From DATCZB01 sp035513215 (GTDB taxonomy: Bacteria > Pseudomonadota > Gammaproteobacteria > Steroidobacterales > Rariloculaceae): a DNA stretch of 41,433 nucleotides. Shown piece by piece: positions 23,816 through 32,025 of this stretch (its first letter is position 1; each line of letters opens with the position of its first letter). The notes beneath the pieces are model-generated. The model was not told where the DNA came from and made no database searches. It worked only from the letters and a program-made list of their open reading frames with translations. The DNA lies in contig DATKCK010000073.1 of NCBI GenBank assembly GCA_035513215.1, positions 1 to 41,433 on the forward strand, read 5' to 3'. The position numbers and the translations under genes were made by a program.

Positions 23816-24222
23816 GACGCAGACACTCAAACGATCACACGGACGCCGGGCGCAGCCGGCTGTTACGCGACTCCGAGAAGGGCATGATATTCGGCGTCTG
23901 CGCGGGGGTCGCAGACTACTTCGGCTTTGACCTCAAGATCACGCGGATATGCGTCGCCATCGGCGCGTTCTTCTTCTTTCCCACGGTCATCGTCATCTAC
24001 GTGATCCTGGGTCTTCTGCTCGATGACATGCCTCGCGCCCCGAAGGAGCAGGTTCGCGAGGATCCCGAATTGCGCCGGCGCGTTCGGTCCGAGCCTCAGG
24101 CGACGCTGCGCAGCGTCCGCCATCGATATCGGGAAATGGAACGACGCCTTCAGCACCTGGAGAAACACGTCACATCCAAGAAATACAACCTGCAGCGCGA
24201 GTTCGACGGTTTGAAGGACTAG
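23812..24222 (+). CDS. pspC: PspC, envelope stress sensor membrane protein
   Basis: A 136-residue protein with the PspC domain: LLRDSEKGMIFGVCAGVADYFGFDLKITRI, then a hydrophobic helix (FFFFPTVIVIYVILGLLL). A C-terminal charged helix (PELRRRVRSEPQA to about 134) may form a coiled coil with PspB. It acts in the inner membrane with PspB as the stress sensor. The ATG at 23812 overlaps the pspB stop by four bases. The leading 20 residues are basic and histidine-containing (RRRHSNDHTDAGRSR). Length is slightly greater than E. coli PspC (119). Confidence 0.95.
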   Translation: MRRRHSNDHTDAGRSRLLRDSEKGMIFGVCAGVADYFGFDLKITRICVAIGAFFFFPTVIVIYVILGLLLDDMPRAPKEQVREDPELRRRVRSEPQATLRSVRHRYREMERRLQHLEKHVTSKKYNLQREFDGLKD

Positions 24223-24225
24223 GTC

Positions 24226-24474
24226 ATGAACGTTTTCGAAATGGTGGCCCTCGTCGTTTTCATGGCTATCGTGGGAAGCGTTCTTACCAATCTGATCAAA
24301 GCGTTCTCGCATCGAAGGGACAGGAAGGACGACGACCGCTCTTTCGCAGAATCCGACGAGCTGCGCGATCAGATCCTGACGCTCGAGGACAGGATCCGCG
24401 TGCTCGAGCGAATCGTCACCGACTCGAACCCCCGGGAAGATCTGAAACGTCAGTTCCGCGAGCTCGAGCGCTAA
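24226..24474 (+). CDS. PspB-like small membrane protein, fourth psp gene
   Basis: An 82-residue protein that starts 3 bases after pspC. One N-terminal TM helix (FEMVALVVFMAIVGSVLTNLI) is followed by a basic stretch and a cytoplasmic coiled helix, LEDRIRVLERIVTDSNPRED, very like the end of PspB (ALETILDDKSEGWRDE). It is likely a second PspB-type partner or a PspD replacement; the role is inference. Its stop codon overlaps by four bases the stop of the convergent PQQ dehydrogenase gene, leaving no room for a terminator between them. Confidence 0.8.
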   Translation: MNVFEMVALVVFMAIVGSVLTNLIKAFSHRRDRKDDDRSFAESDELRDQILTLEDRIRVLERIVTDSNPREDLKRQFRELER

Positions 24475-26585
24475 GGCAACGTGAAGACATAAAACGCGTG
24501 CCCGCGGTCCGGCACGGCGATCTCGGGCGTGACCACGGCCGGCACGCCGCGAGGGCTGCCGCCACCGAGCCCGGTTGAGATCGCGACGTATTGCTTGCCG
24601 TCGACCTCGTAGCTGATCGGATAACCCTGGACCGACGTCGCGAGCCGCGTCTCCCAGAGCACACTGCCGTCGCGAACGTCGACGGCCTTGAAGCTGCGGT
24701 CGAGATCGCCGGCGAACGCGATGCCCCCTGCCGTCGAGAGCACGGACGTCAGAAACGAGGCGCGCTGCTCGAGCGCCCAGGTCTCTTCCATCGTTACGAC
24801 GTCGAACGCGGCGAGCTTGCCGGCGTTGCCGTCGCTACCCGGCATATCGTAAAAGCGCCGGTCCGCCCCGCCGCCGCTGCCGCCGCCCGGCACCCGCTCG
24901 ATGGCCTGCGCCCTGAGCGAAACGCAGGTCTGGCTCAATGGAATGATCAGCTGGCGCGACGGCGCGTGATAGCTCATCGCATGCCAGTTCTTGCCGCCGG
25001 CCGTCGACGGGCAGGCGTCGATCCACTCGCCGATGCGATGCTCGAGTATGTCCGGCCGGTAGCTCGGCGTTCCGGTCTCCGGATTGAACCGTTCCCATAC
25101 GTTCTGGAAGACGGTTTCCGCGTGATCGAGGTACTCACCGGTGACGCGATCGTGCTTCCAGAGTACGCCGTCCTTGCCTGCCGACAAGACCCAGCGTTCA
25201 TCGCCAACGTCGACGAGCACGCGCTCGAAGACGACGTCGAGGTCGAACGCTTCGCCAGGCGCATGCTGGTAATGCCAGGCGAGCTCGCCCGTCGTCGCGT
25301 CGAGCGCGAGCGTCGAGTTCGAGTAGAGACCGGCGTCCCGCGTATCCATGCCGCGGCTTGCCGGCATCCACGGCTTGGCCTGCGCCGTGCCCCAGTAGGT
25401 CAGGTTCAGCTCCGGATCGTAGCTGCCGGTGATCCACGGCTCGCCGCCGGCTCGGTAGAGGTCTTCGAGCCCGCCCCAGGTGTCGCCGCCGGGCTCACCG
25501 CGGAGCGCGATCGTCCTGAAGCGCCAGACCTGCTCGCCGGTATCGGGGTCATAGGCACTGATGAAGCACTTGTTGTCCTCGTAAACGGAGCAGGTGCCCA
25601 TGCCCTGAATGATCAGGCCGTTGGCGACGATCGGCCCGCTGTTCGACGCATAGACGCCGGGCATGACGACCTGCCAGATCCGCTCTCCGGTCCGCGCATC
25701 GAGCGCGACGAGCTCGGCTTCCTGCGCCGTGAACGCCCATCCGTCCGCCTTCATCAAAATCAGCTTGTCGTCGTAGAGCGCGAGGCCGCGCGGCGCGACC
25801 TCGGCGCCGACGCGGTATTCCCAGATCAGCGCGCCAGTCGCGCCGTCGAGCGCCTGCACGATACCGCCGGTGTTCGCGAGGTAGACCGTACCCTGCCAGG
25901 CGAGCGGCGCCGGCTGATTCGTGCCGCCGTCGCGCATCGGCCAGGTCCAGGCGAGCCGCAGCAGATGGACGTTGTCGGCGTCGATCTCGTCGAGCGGGCT
26001 GAAGCTCGTTGCGTGGTAGTCGCGCCGGATCATCGGCCAGTCACCGGGCGCCGGGCGCTCGAGCGCGGCGTCGGTGACCGGCGTGAAGTCGGCAACGGTC
26101 CCCTCGACCGTGAGTCCCGTCGGCTCGTCGCTCGACGTGGCCGTGAGCAAGGACGCGGGCGCTGCGCCCGGCGCGGCCAGGCCGTCGCGAATCAACGCGG
26201 CCGTGCTCGCCGTCAGCATCTCGCCGTCTGCCGGCGTGCCGTTGGCCTGAAGCAGGAAGGCGGTGATCGCGACGTAGGTATCGTCGGCGAGACCGGCGGG
26301 ATTCTCGGGCGGCATCGTCGCCCGGATCTCCCCGATAAGCTCGTTCGCGCCGCGATCGCCCCAGGCCGCGATGAACTCGCGACCGCCGAGCAGAGCGTCG
26401 GGTAGTTGTCTCAGCCCTTCTCCGTGACAGGTCGAGCAGTATTGCGCATACGCGGCAAGGCCAGCGGCCGCCTGTTCCTCGGTCAGCGCCATGGCGGCGC
26501 TGCCGTTCAAGATGAGTATCACGAGGAGCCAGAGTCGGCCGCCCCTCCGCGAAAGTCCGCTATTGATGCGATTCTCCTCGATCAT
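24471..26585 (-). CDS. PQQ-dependent dehydrogenase with N-terminal cytochrome c domain
   Basis: A 704-residue periplasmic quinohaemoprotein. The hydrophobic segment RLWLLVILILNGSAAMA is a signal peptide. A cytochrome c domain follows (YCSTCHGEGL, the CxxCH haem site near 50, with MPPENPAG supplying a likely axial methionine). From about 155 a PQQ beta-propeller opens with WPMIRRDYHATSFSPLDEID; later LALDATTGELAWHYQ and KDGVLWKHDRVTGE are typical propeller repeats. Known quinohaemoprotein alcohol dehydrogenases carry the cytochrome at the C-terminus, so the order here is reversed. The vicinal cysteines of alcohol dehydrogenases are replaced by GTCSVYEDNKC. The substrate is unknown, probably an alcohol or aldose. 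It is coupled to the upstream gene by an ATGA overlap. Confidence 0.88.
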   Translation of the reverse strand: MIEENRINSGLSRRGGRLWLLVILILNGSAAMALTEEQAAAGLAAYAQYCSTCHGEGLRQLPDALLGGREFIAAWGDRGANELIGEIRATMPPENPAGLADDTYVAITAFLLQANGTPADGEMLTASTAALIRDGLAAPGAAPASLLTATSSDEPTGLTVEGTVADFTPVTDAALERPAPGDWPMIRRDYHATSFSPLDEIDADNVHLLRLAWTWPMRDGGTNQPAPLAWQGTVYLANTGGIVQALDGATGALIWEYRVGAEVAPRGLALYDDKLILMKADGWAFTAQEAELVALDARTGERIWQVVMPGVYASNSGPIVANGLIIQGMGTCSVYEDNKCFISAYDPDTGEQVWRFRTIALRGEPGGDTWGGLEDLYRAGGEPWITGSYDPELNLTYWGTAQAKPWMPASRGMDTRDAGLYSNSTLALDATTGELAWHYQHAPGEAFDLDVVFERVLVDVGDERWVLSAGKDGVLWKHDRVTGEYLDHAETVFQNVWERFNPETGTPSYRPDILEHRIGEWIDACPSTAGGKNWHAMSYHAPSRQLIIPLSQTCVSLRAQAIERVPGGGSGGGADRRFYDMPGSDGNAGKLAAFDVVTMEETWALEQRASFLTSVLSTAGGIAFAGDLDRSFKAVDVRDGSVLWETRLATSVQGYPISYEVDGKQYVAISTGLGGGSPRGVPAVVTPEIAVPDRGHAFYVFTLP

Positions 26586-27370
26586 GCAAGTTCGCCTGAC
26601 ATAGGCTGATCGCGCGAGGCGCGCAGAAACAGCAGGGCCGAGCCGACCCAGATCGTCACGAAGATCCCGGTCAAGATCGCGAAGCCCCACGGCCAGACCG
26701 GCTCCCCCGCGCCCCATCCGGCGGCCAGCGCGACGCCTGCGACGAGCGCCTGCGTGAGCGCCATAGCGAACAAGGCCCATGCCATCCCGCGCGGCCGCAA
26801 GCGCGCGAGCAAGGCGCCGATGAAGCCGACGGCGAGCACGCCTCCAACATATAGCAGGTTGGCGAGGTCCTCGTTCGGGCCGCCGATGATCCCCGCGGCC
26901 GCATTCATCCAGAAAAGGACGAAGGCTGCCGCCAGGGCCAGGCCGACAGCAACCCGGTATGTGATCGCGTTCAGCCTGCTTGCGACCAGGTGATAGGCGA
27001 GTCCCGTGCCGAAGAGCACGGCACCGATGACGACGAAATCGAACAGGCCCCAATCGAATCCCTCGACAGTCTGATTCGCGACGAGAGGCACGATCAATAT
27101 GAGCACCGTCACGAGGACGATGCGAACGAGAGGCTTCCTGTGCAGCGTGATCATGATGCCGTTCTCCCTCAAAGTCGCCGCCAAGGTTTCGGCGAACATC
27201 CAGAAAGTGAATCGGAACAGGTTTCTCCCTTCCGCCGCGCGCTCGCGCAGAAGGTCGTGAAAGGTCTGCAGCATCGGCTCGCCGAAACGTTCACGGTATG
27301 ACCTCGGGTAGAGCTTGAGCAGCAGGGCATAGGCGCTGCGCAGCCCTCGCAGCGAACCGTCACGCGCCAT
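26582..27370 (-). CDS. Membrane protein with permease-prefix domain
   Basis: A 262-residue protein. Residues 8-50 (AYALLLKLYPRSYRERFGEPMLQTFHDLL) are the permease-prefix domain usually fused to PadR-associated ADOP permeases. After it come seven hydrophobic segments (from about 75), but no MacB or FtsX domain. So this is a stand-alone relative, with the prefix attached to an unrelated small membrane domain. It begins at ATG 27370, overlapping the PadR gene by 11 bases, and ends overlapping the PQQ dehydrogenase start (ATGA). The three genes form a coupled unit. Function is unknown; the regulator-prefix pairing suggests ligand sensing or export, which is speculation. Confidence 0.8.
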   Translation of the reverse strand: MARDGSLRGLRSAYALLLKLYPRSYRERFGEPMLQTFHDLLRERAAEGRNLFRFTFWMFAETLAATLRENGIMITLHRKPLVRIVLVTVLILIVPLVANQTVEGFDWGLFDFVVIGAVLFGTGLAYHLVASRLNAITYRVAVGLALAAAFVLFWMNAAAGIIGGPNEDLANLLYVGGVLAVGFIGALLARLRPRGMAWALFAMALTQALVAGVALAAGWGAGEPVWPWGFAILTGIFVTIWVGSALLFLRASRDQPMSGELA

Positions 27371-27722
27371 GCGCAAGCCCCCGTGCCGAGAGCCGTTCGC
27401 GTTTTGCGACGGCGACAACTTCGCGATACCGCTGCAGCTCCGCCGCCAGCGCTTCCCGGCCGATGCCCGTAATCGCGTAATAGACGCGCCGCTCGTCATC
27501 CATTGCGGGATCTATCGCCTTGTCGCTCTCTCGAATCAGGCCCGCATCAATCATGCGGCGAATCGAGCCGTAGAGCGTGCCCGGGCCCATGCTCACCTTT
27601 TCGCGCGAGTCCGCCTCGACCTGTTTCATGATGCCGTAGCCGTGCCGGTCCTGCGTTGCGAGCGCGAGGAGGATGTGCAGCACCGCCGGGGTCAGCGGAG
27701 CGGATGACGTGCCCTTTGCCAT
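27360..27722 (-). CDS. PadR family transcriptional regulator
   Basis: A 120-residue PadR regulator: TPAVLHILLALATQDRHGYGIMKQVE (helix-turn-helix), SMGPGTLYGSIRRMIDAGLI (recognition helix and wing), and DERRVYYAITGIGREALAAELQRY (wing strand and start of the dimerisation helix). It is first in a minus-strand unit with the prefix-domain membrane protein and the PQQ dehydrogenase, and probably represses them and itself. Its upstream sequence has a -35/-10 pair enclosing an imperfect inverted repeat. It differs in sequence from the PadR at 14426. Confidence 0.92.
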   Translation of the reverse strand: MAKGTSSAPLTPAVLHILLALATQDRHGYGIMKQVEADSREKVSMGPGTLYGSIRRMIDAGLIRESDKAIDPAMDDERRVYYAITGIGREALAAELQRYREVVAVAKRERLSARGLAHGA

Positions 27723-27728
27723 GATCGC

Positions 27729-27757
27729 ATACTATGTCCGTCGCGGATATAGCGCAA
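27729..27757 (-). promoter_or_regulatory. Promoter with PadR-type inverted repeat
   Basis: On the minus strand, TTGCGC (27757-27752) and TAGTAT (27734-27729) are 17 bases apart. Between and overlapping them, TATATCC and GGACATA (27751-27745 and 27739-27733) form an inverted repeat with one mismatch and a 5-base centre. It lies immediately upstream of the padR ATG at 27722 and is probably its own operator. Confidence 0.55.
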
Positions 27758-27803
27758 GGGCCCCCCGGTCGGCGCGTCGGGAGACCGGCAGATCGCGCCC
27801 GAC

Positions 27804-30026
27804 CTAAACCGCCACGCGTTCCCCGATCGGCAGCGAGCGGACCGCCCGGCCCGTAACCGACCGGATCGCATTCGCGACGGCGGGCGCGAGCGGCGGCAGC
27901 CCGGGCTCGCCGACACCGCTCGGCGGCTCGGTCGACGGCACGATGTGCACCTCGATGTCCGGCATCTCGCTGATGCGAAGTGGCGCGTAGTCCGGGAAGT
28001 TCGATTGCCGAACCGCGCCGGCGTCGAGATCGATGCGCTCGCGCAGCGCGGCGCTCAAACCGAAGCCGATGCCGCCTTCCATCTGCGCGCGGACGACGTC
28101 CGGGTTGACCGCGAGCCCGCAGTCGATGGCGCAGACGACGCGGTCGACCGAGAAGCGGCCGTCGTCCTGAACGGTCACTTCCGCGACCTCGGCCACGAAG
28201 CTGCCGAAAGACTCGTGCACGGCGATGCCGCGGCCCCTGCCCGCCGGCAGCGGCGAGCCCCAGCCGGCACGCTCGGCCGCGAGATTCAGCACGGCCAGGT
28301 GCCGCGGATGGTCTTGCAGCAACTGGCGCCGAAGCTCGACCGGATCGCGGCCCGCGGCCGCGGCGAGCTCGTCGAAGAACGCCTCGGTCGCGAACGCCGT
28401 ATGCGTATGGCCGACCGAGCGCCACCAGAGCACCGGCACGCCGACGTCGGGATGCTGCACCTCGACACGCAGGTTCGGGATCGCGTAAGGCAGCGTGCTC
28501 GCGCCTTCGACCGACGACGCATCGATGCCGCCCTGCACCATGAACGCCTCGAGCGCCGTGCCCTTGACGAGCGACTGGCCGACGATGCGCTGGCGCCAGG
28601 CCGCGATGTTGCCGTCGCCGTCGAGCGCGCCCGACACGCGGTGGAAGTGCATCGGGCGAAAGTAGCCGGCGTGCATGTCGTCCTCGCGCGACCATTGCAG
28701 CTTGACCGGCGCGCGGCCGTCGATGGCCTTCGCGATCGAGACGGCCTCGCGGATGAAATCGCTGGTCGGCACGGCGCGGCGGCCGAAGCTGCCGCCGGCG
28801 AAGAGCGTGTTGATCCGGACCTGGGCAGGCAGGAGACCCGCGACCTCGGCCGCCGCCATCTGATCGAAAGTTTGGAACTGGCAGCCGGTCCAGATCTCGC
28901 AACCGGAGTCGCCGAGCTCGACGACGCAGTTCATCGGCTCCATCGCCGCGTGCGCGAGATACGGGAACTCGAAGTCGGACTCGATGATACCGGCGGCACT
29001 GCCGAGCGCGGTGTCCGCGTCGCCGTCGCTGCGCGCGACGAGGCCGGACTCGGCCGCGAGCGCGCGATACTCGGCCATCAGCGCCTCGGTACCGCGCTGC
29101 TCGGCCCCGGACTCGTCCCACTCGACGGACAGTGCGTTGCGCCCCTGCGTCGCGGACCAGTAGCCGTCGGCGAGCACCGCGACGCCGGTCGGAATCTCGA
29201 CGACATCGGCGACGCCTTCGACCGCGAGCGCCGCGCTCGCGTCGAACGACGCAACTGTAGCGCCGAACTTCGGCGGATGCCGAACCACCGCGACCAGCAT
29301 GCCGGGCCGCGTGACATCGATCGTGTACGTGGCCGTGCCGTCGGTCTTGGCCGGGCTGTCGAGCCGCGGCACGCCCTCCTTGCCGATGAACGTGAACTCG
29401 CTTGGGTCCTTCAGGCGCGGCTCGGCCGGCGGCGCTATATCGGCGGCGGCCACGGCGAGCTCGCCGAAAGTCGCGGACTGTCCATCGGGCCCGCTCACGA
29501 CGCCTGCTCTGACGGTGATCGATTCGGGCGCGACGCCCCATTCGCCGGCCGCGGCCTCAACCAGCATTGCGCGCGCGGCGGCGCCGGCCTGCCGAAGCTG
29601 CAGCCACGAGTTTGCGATCGAGCTCGAGCCGCCCGTGCCCTGAAGTCCGAGCTGAAGGTTCGCATAGAGCTCGTTATCTACGGGCGCGAACTCGAAGCCG
29701 ACCTGATCCCAGGCCGCATCGATCTCGTCGGCGACGATCGTCGCAAGACCCGTCGTCACGCCCTGGCCCTTGTCGAGGTGCTTGATGATGACGGTGACGC
29801 GATTGTCGGTGCCGACCTTGACGAACGCGTTGAGCTCGCTCGGCTCGACCGGCACCGCCGGCGCGGCGGCTCCCGTCCCCGCGGCACCCGCCCCGGCCAT
29901 GGTCGTCGCCGGCGGCGCGCTCGACTCGCTACAGCCGACGATGAAGCCCGCGCCGGCCAGAGACGTTGCCTTCAGGAACATGCGCCGGCTCGTCACCGGC
30001 GTCTTTGTGATGTTTGCGAATGGCAT
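27804..30026 (-). CDS. iorB: Molybdenum hydroxylase large subunit (IorB-like)
   Basis: A 740-residue large subunit of the xanthine dehydrogenase family, isoquinoline 1-oxidoreductase beta type. The N-terminus SRRMFLKATSLAGAGFIVGC is a twin-arginine signal ending in a lipobox-like cysteine, so the folded enzyme is exported and possibly lipid-anchored. An aldehyde oxidase a/b hammerhead-like domain follows (EFTFIGKEGVPRLDSPAKTDG), then the molybdopterin-binding half with GGSFGRRAVPTSDFIREAV, RSVGHTHTAFATEAFFDEL and the VGEPGLPPLAPAVANAI end, whose glutamate is the usual catalytic base. It pairs with the iorA-like subunit 19 bases upstream. The likely reaction is hydroxylation of an N-heterocycle or oxidation of an aldehyde; the substrate is unknown. 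Confidence 0.92.
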   Translation of the reverse strand: MPFANITKTPVTSRRMFLKATSLAGAGFIVGCSESSAPPATTMAGAGAAGTGAAAPAVPVEPSELNAFVKVGTDNRVTVIIKHLDKGQGVTTGLATIVADEIDAAWDQVGFEFAPVDNELYANLQLGLQGTGGSSSIANSWLQLRQAGAAARAMLVEAAAGEWGVAPESITVRAGVVSGPDGQSATFGELAVAAADIAPPAEPRLKDPSEFTFIGKEGVPRLDSPAKTDGTATYTIDVTRPGMLVAVVRHPPKFGATVASFDASAALAVEGVADVVEIPTGVAVLADGYWSATQGRNALSVEWDESGAEQRGTEALMAEYRALAAESGLVARSDGDADTALGSAAGIIESDFEFPYLAHAAMEPMNCVVELGDSGCEIWTGCQFQTFDQMAAAEVAGLLPAQVRINTLFAGGSFGRRAVPTSDFIREAVSIAKAIDGRAPVKLQWSREDDMHAGYFRPMHFHRVSGALDGDGNIAAWRQRIVGQSLVKGTALEAFMVQGGIDASSVEGASTLPYAIPNLRVEVQHPDVGVPVLWWRSVGHTHTAFATEAFFDELAAAAGRDPVELRRQLLQDHPRHLAVLNLAAERAGWGSPLPAGRGRGIAVHESFGSFVAEVAEVTVQDDGRFSVDRVVCAIDCGLAVNPDVVRAQMEGGIGFGLSAALRERIDLDAGAVRQSNFPDYAPLRISEMPDIEVHIVPSTEPPSGVGEPGLPPLAPAVANAIRSVTGRAVRSLPIGERVAV

Positions 30027-30045
30027 TGTGGTGTTCCTCCCGCGC

Positions 30046-30507
30046 TCAGCCGGCCAGCCGCCCGGCGGCCGAATGGATGGCAGCGCGGATGCGGTGATAC
30101 GTGGCGCAGCGGCAGAGATTCCCCTGCATCGCGGCATTGATGTCGTCGTCGCTCGGCGACGGGTTGCTCTGAAGCAGCGCCGTCGCGGCCATGATCTGGC
30201 CGGACTGGCAATAGCCGCACTGAACGACGTCGAGCTCGCGCCAGGCCGCCTGCACAGCGCGGCCTTCAGCGCTTTGCAGTCCCTCGATCGTCGTGACCGA
30301 CCGGCCTTCGGCCGCGCTGACCGGCGTCACGCAGGTGCGAACCGGCGAGCCGTCGAGATGCATCGTGCAGGCGCCGCAGCTCGCAACGCCGCAGCCGAAC
30401 TTCGAGCCCGTCAGTCCCTGCTTCTCGCGCACGAACCACAGGATCGGCATCGCCGGGTCGCCGTCGTGGACGACTTCGCGCCCGTTCAGTGTGAATGTGA
30501 CCGCCAT
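30046..30507 (-). CDS. iorA: Molybdenum hydroxylase small [2Fe-2S] subunit (IorA-like)
   Basis: A 153-residue iron-sulfur subunit. The plant-type ferredoxin domain has CGVASCGAC with a fourth cysteine in VRTC (Cys39, 44, 47, 59). The helical domain carries the second cluster, CGYC and CRC (Cys97, 100, 132, 134). Electrons pass from the molybdenum site of IorB through these clusters to an outside acceptor, possibly a cytochrome. There is no signal peptide; IorA-type subunits are carried out with the Tat-bearing large subunit. It is first in the pair, with start ATG 30507. Confidence 0.94.
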   Translation of the reverse strand: MAVTFTLNGREVVHDGDPAMPILWFVREKQGLTGSKFGCGVASCGACTMHLDGSPVRTCVTPVSAAEGRSVTTIEGLQSAEGRAVQAAWRELDVVQCGYCQSGQIMAATALLQSNPSPSDDDINAAMQGNLCRCATYHRIRAAIHSAAGRLAG

Positions 30508-30640
30508 CGATCATCCTCCGATTGGAGCCATGGTGCCGGCAGGCGCCGGCGGATTCATCGCATGCAGTCTATCCGACCGCTGGGCGCATGGACAAAGTGC
30601 CGCCATGCCACCACGGCACGTGTATAGTCCGGCCCGAGCG

Positions 30641-31561
30641 ATGAGCCGCTTGCACGATAAGTTGACCGTATCGCCGCCGGCGGCCTATTTCCTCGCCGCG
30701 CTCAGCATGGTGCTCTACTCGAGCCCGCCCGTCGTCGTGCGCGCGGTCAGCGTCGGTGTGCCGCCGCTGGCCCTGTCGCTGTCGCGCTGGGTCATCGCCG
30801 CCGCGATTCTCCTGCCTGTGGTCTGGCGCCGCCTGCCGGCGGAATGGCCTGCCCTGAAGAGGCACACACCCTCGCTCGTGTTCCTGGTCTTCTTCATGGT
30901 GTTCGGCAGCACGATGTCGGTCGTGGCCGTCTATTTCACGACGGCGACGAACGCCGTGATCGTCAACGCGAGCCAGCCCGCGATCACCGCGCTGCTCGCC
31001 TTCCTCATTGCCGGCACGACATTGCTCGGGCGACAGCGCGTCGGGATTGTCTGCGCGTTCGCCGGCATCCTGATCATGGTCACGCGCGCCGATCTCGGCG
31101 CGCTGCTCGACCTCGATCTCAATATCGGCGACCTGATCTTCCTGCTGGCCGTGATCGGCTGGTCGACCTATGCGGTGCTGCTGCCGCGGCGGGAATACGC
31201 GCCGGACGGCATGATTCTGATGTTCTTCATTGCCGTCACCGGGACGGTTATGCTGCTGCCCGCCTATGCCGTCGAGGCGGCCGTCGCCGGCGGCTTCGAG
31301 CTCACGCCCGAAGTTGTCGCCGCGATGCTCTATCTCGCGATCTTCCCGACGCTGATCGCGACCGTGAGCTGGAATCTGGCGATTCGCTCGATCGGGCCGA
31401 ACCGGTCGGCCATCTTCGTGAACCTGATTCCGATATCGGGCGCGGCGCTGGCTATGATCTTTCTCGGCGAGCGCCTGTACGCCTACCACCTCATCGGCGT
31501 GGCGTTCGTATTCGCCGGGATTTATCTTTCTATTCGACGCTCGAGCGCTCCGGCGGTCTGA
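30641..31561 (+). CDS. EamA/DMT family transporter
   Basis: A 306-residue inner-membrane protein with ten hydrophobic helices in two EamA repeats. The first repeat has SVGVPPLALSLSRWVIAAAILLPVVW and FTTATNAVIVNASQPAITALLAF; the second has IGWSTYAVLLPRREY and WNLAIRSIGPNRSAIFVNLIPISGA. The NASQP and NLIPISG helix-breaking motifs are classic for the family. It probably exports a metabolite or amino acid, not identifiable. The start is ATG 30641; TATAGT at 30623-30628 could be a -10 box only if translation is nearly leaderless, so the promoter is unclear. It is divergent from iorA. Confidence 0.9.
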   Translation: MSRLHDKLTVSPPAAYFLAALSMVLYSSPPVVVRAVSVGVPPLALSLSRWVIAAAILLPVVWRRLPAEWPALKRHTPSLVFLVFFMVFGSTMSVVAVYFTTATNAVIVNASQPAITALLAFLIAGTTLLGRQRVGIVCAFAGILIMVTRADLGALLDLDLNIGDLIFLLAVIGWSTYAVLLPRREYAPDGMILMFFIAVTGTVMLLPAYAVEAAVAGGFELTPEVVAAMLYLAIFPTLIATVSWNLAIRSIGPNRSAIFVNLIPISGAALAMIFLGERLYAYHLIGVAFVFAGIYLSIRRSSAPAV

Positions 31562-31614
31562 GCGGCGTCCCTGATTCTGACCATTCGACTGACCGGCATC
31601 GAGGACCACCTTCG

Positions 31615-32012
31615 TTGCAACTGTTGAACCTCGCAATCGCGCTCGCGCTCGGCCTGATCGTCGGGCTCGAACGCGGCTGGACGACGCGGGATCAGCACGG
31701 CGGCGAGCGGGCCGCGGGCTTTCGCAGCTTCGGGCTCGCGGGCCTCACGGGCGGCGGCGTCGGCGTGCTCAGCTCGCCCGACCGCGTCATCGTGATCGCC
31801 GCCGGCGTCCTCGCTTTCGGCGCGCTGCCGCGGGCCGCACGATCTCCGAGGAAACGGCACAGCGCGCGATCGTCCTGGCCGTCCTCGTCAACACGGCCAC
31901 GAAAGCGGGGATCGCCACCGTGCTCGGCGGTTACCCGATGTTGCGCTGGGCGGGCGGGACACTGATCGCCGCGCTCGTCGTCGCGGCTCTGACCGCGGCC
32001 CTGACGCTCTGA
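31615..32012 (+). pseudogene. Collapsed MgtC/DUF4010 membrane protein gene
   Basis: The first 70 residues from TTG 31615 are a good MgtC-type start (LNLAIALALGLIVGLERGW, ERAAGFRSFGLAGLTGG). From about 31840 another frame gives a good DUF4010 C-terminus (TISEETAQRAIVLAVLVN, TKAGIATVLGGYPMLRW, then a hydrophobic end and stop at 32010-32012). Complete proteins of this type are about 400 residues, so roughly 270 residues are missing between the two and the frame has also shifted. Both ends are well preserved. It is co-directional with the EamA gene and convergent with greB. Confidence 0.75.
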
Positions 32013-32025
32013 CCGACGGATCATG

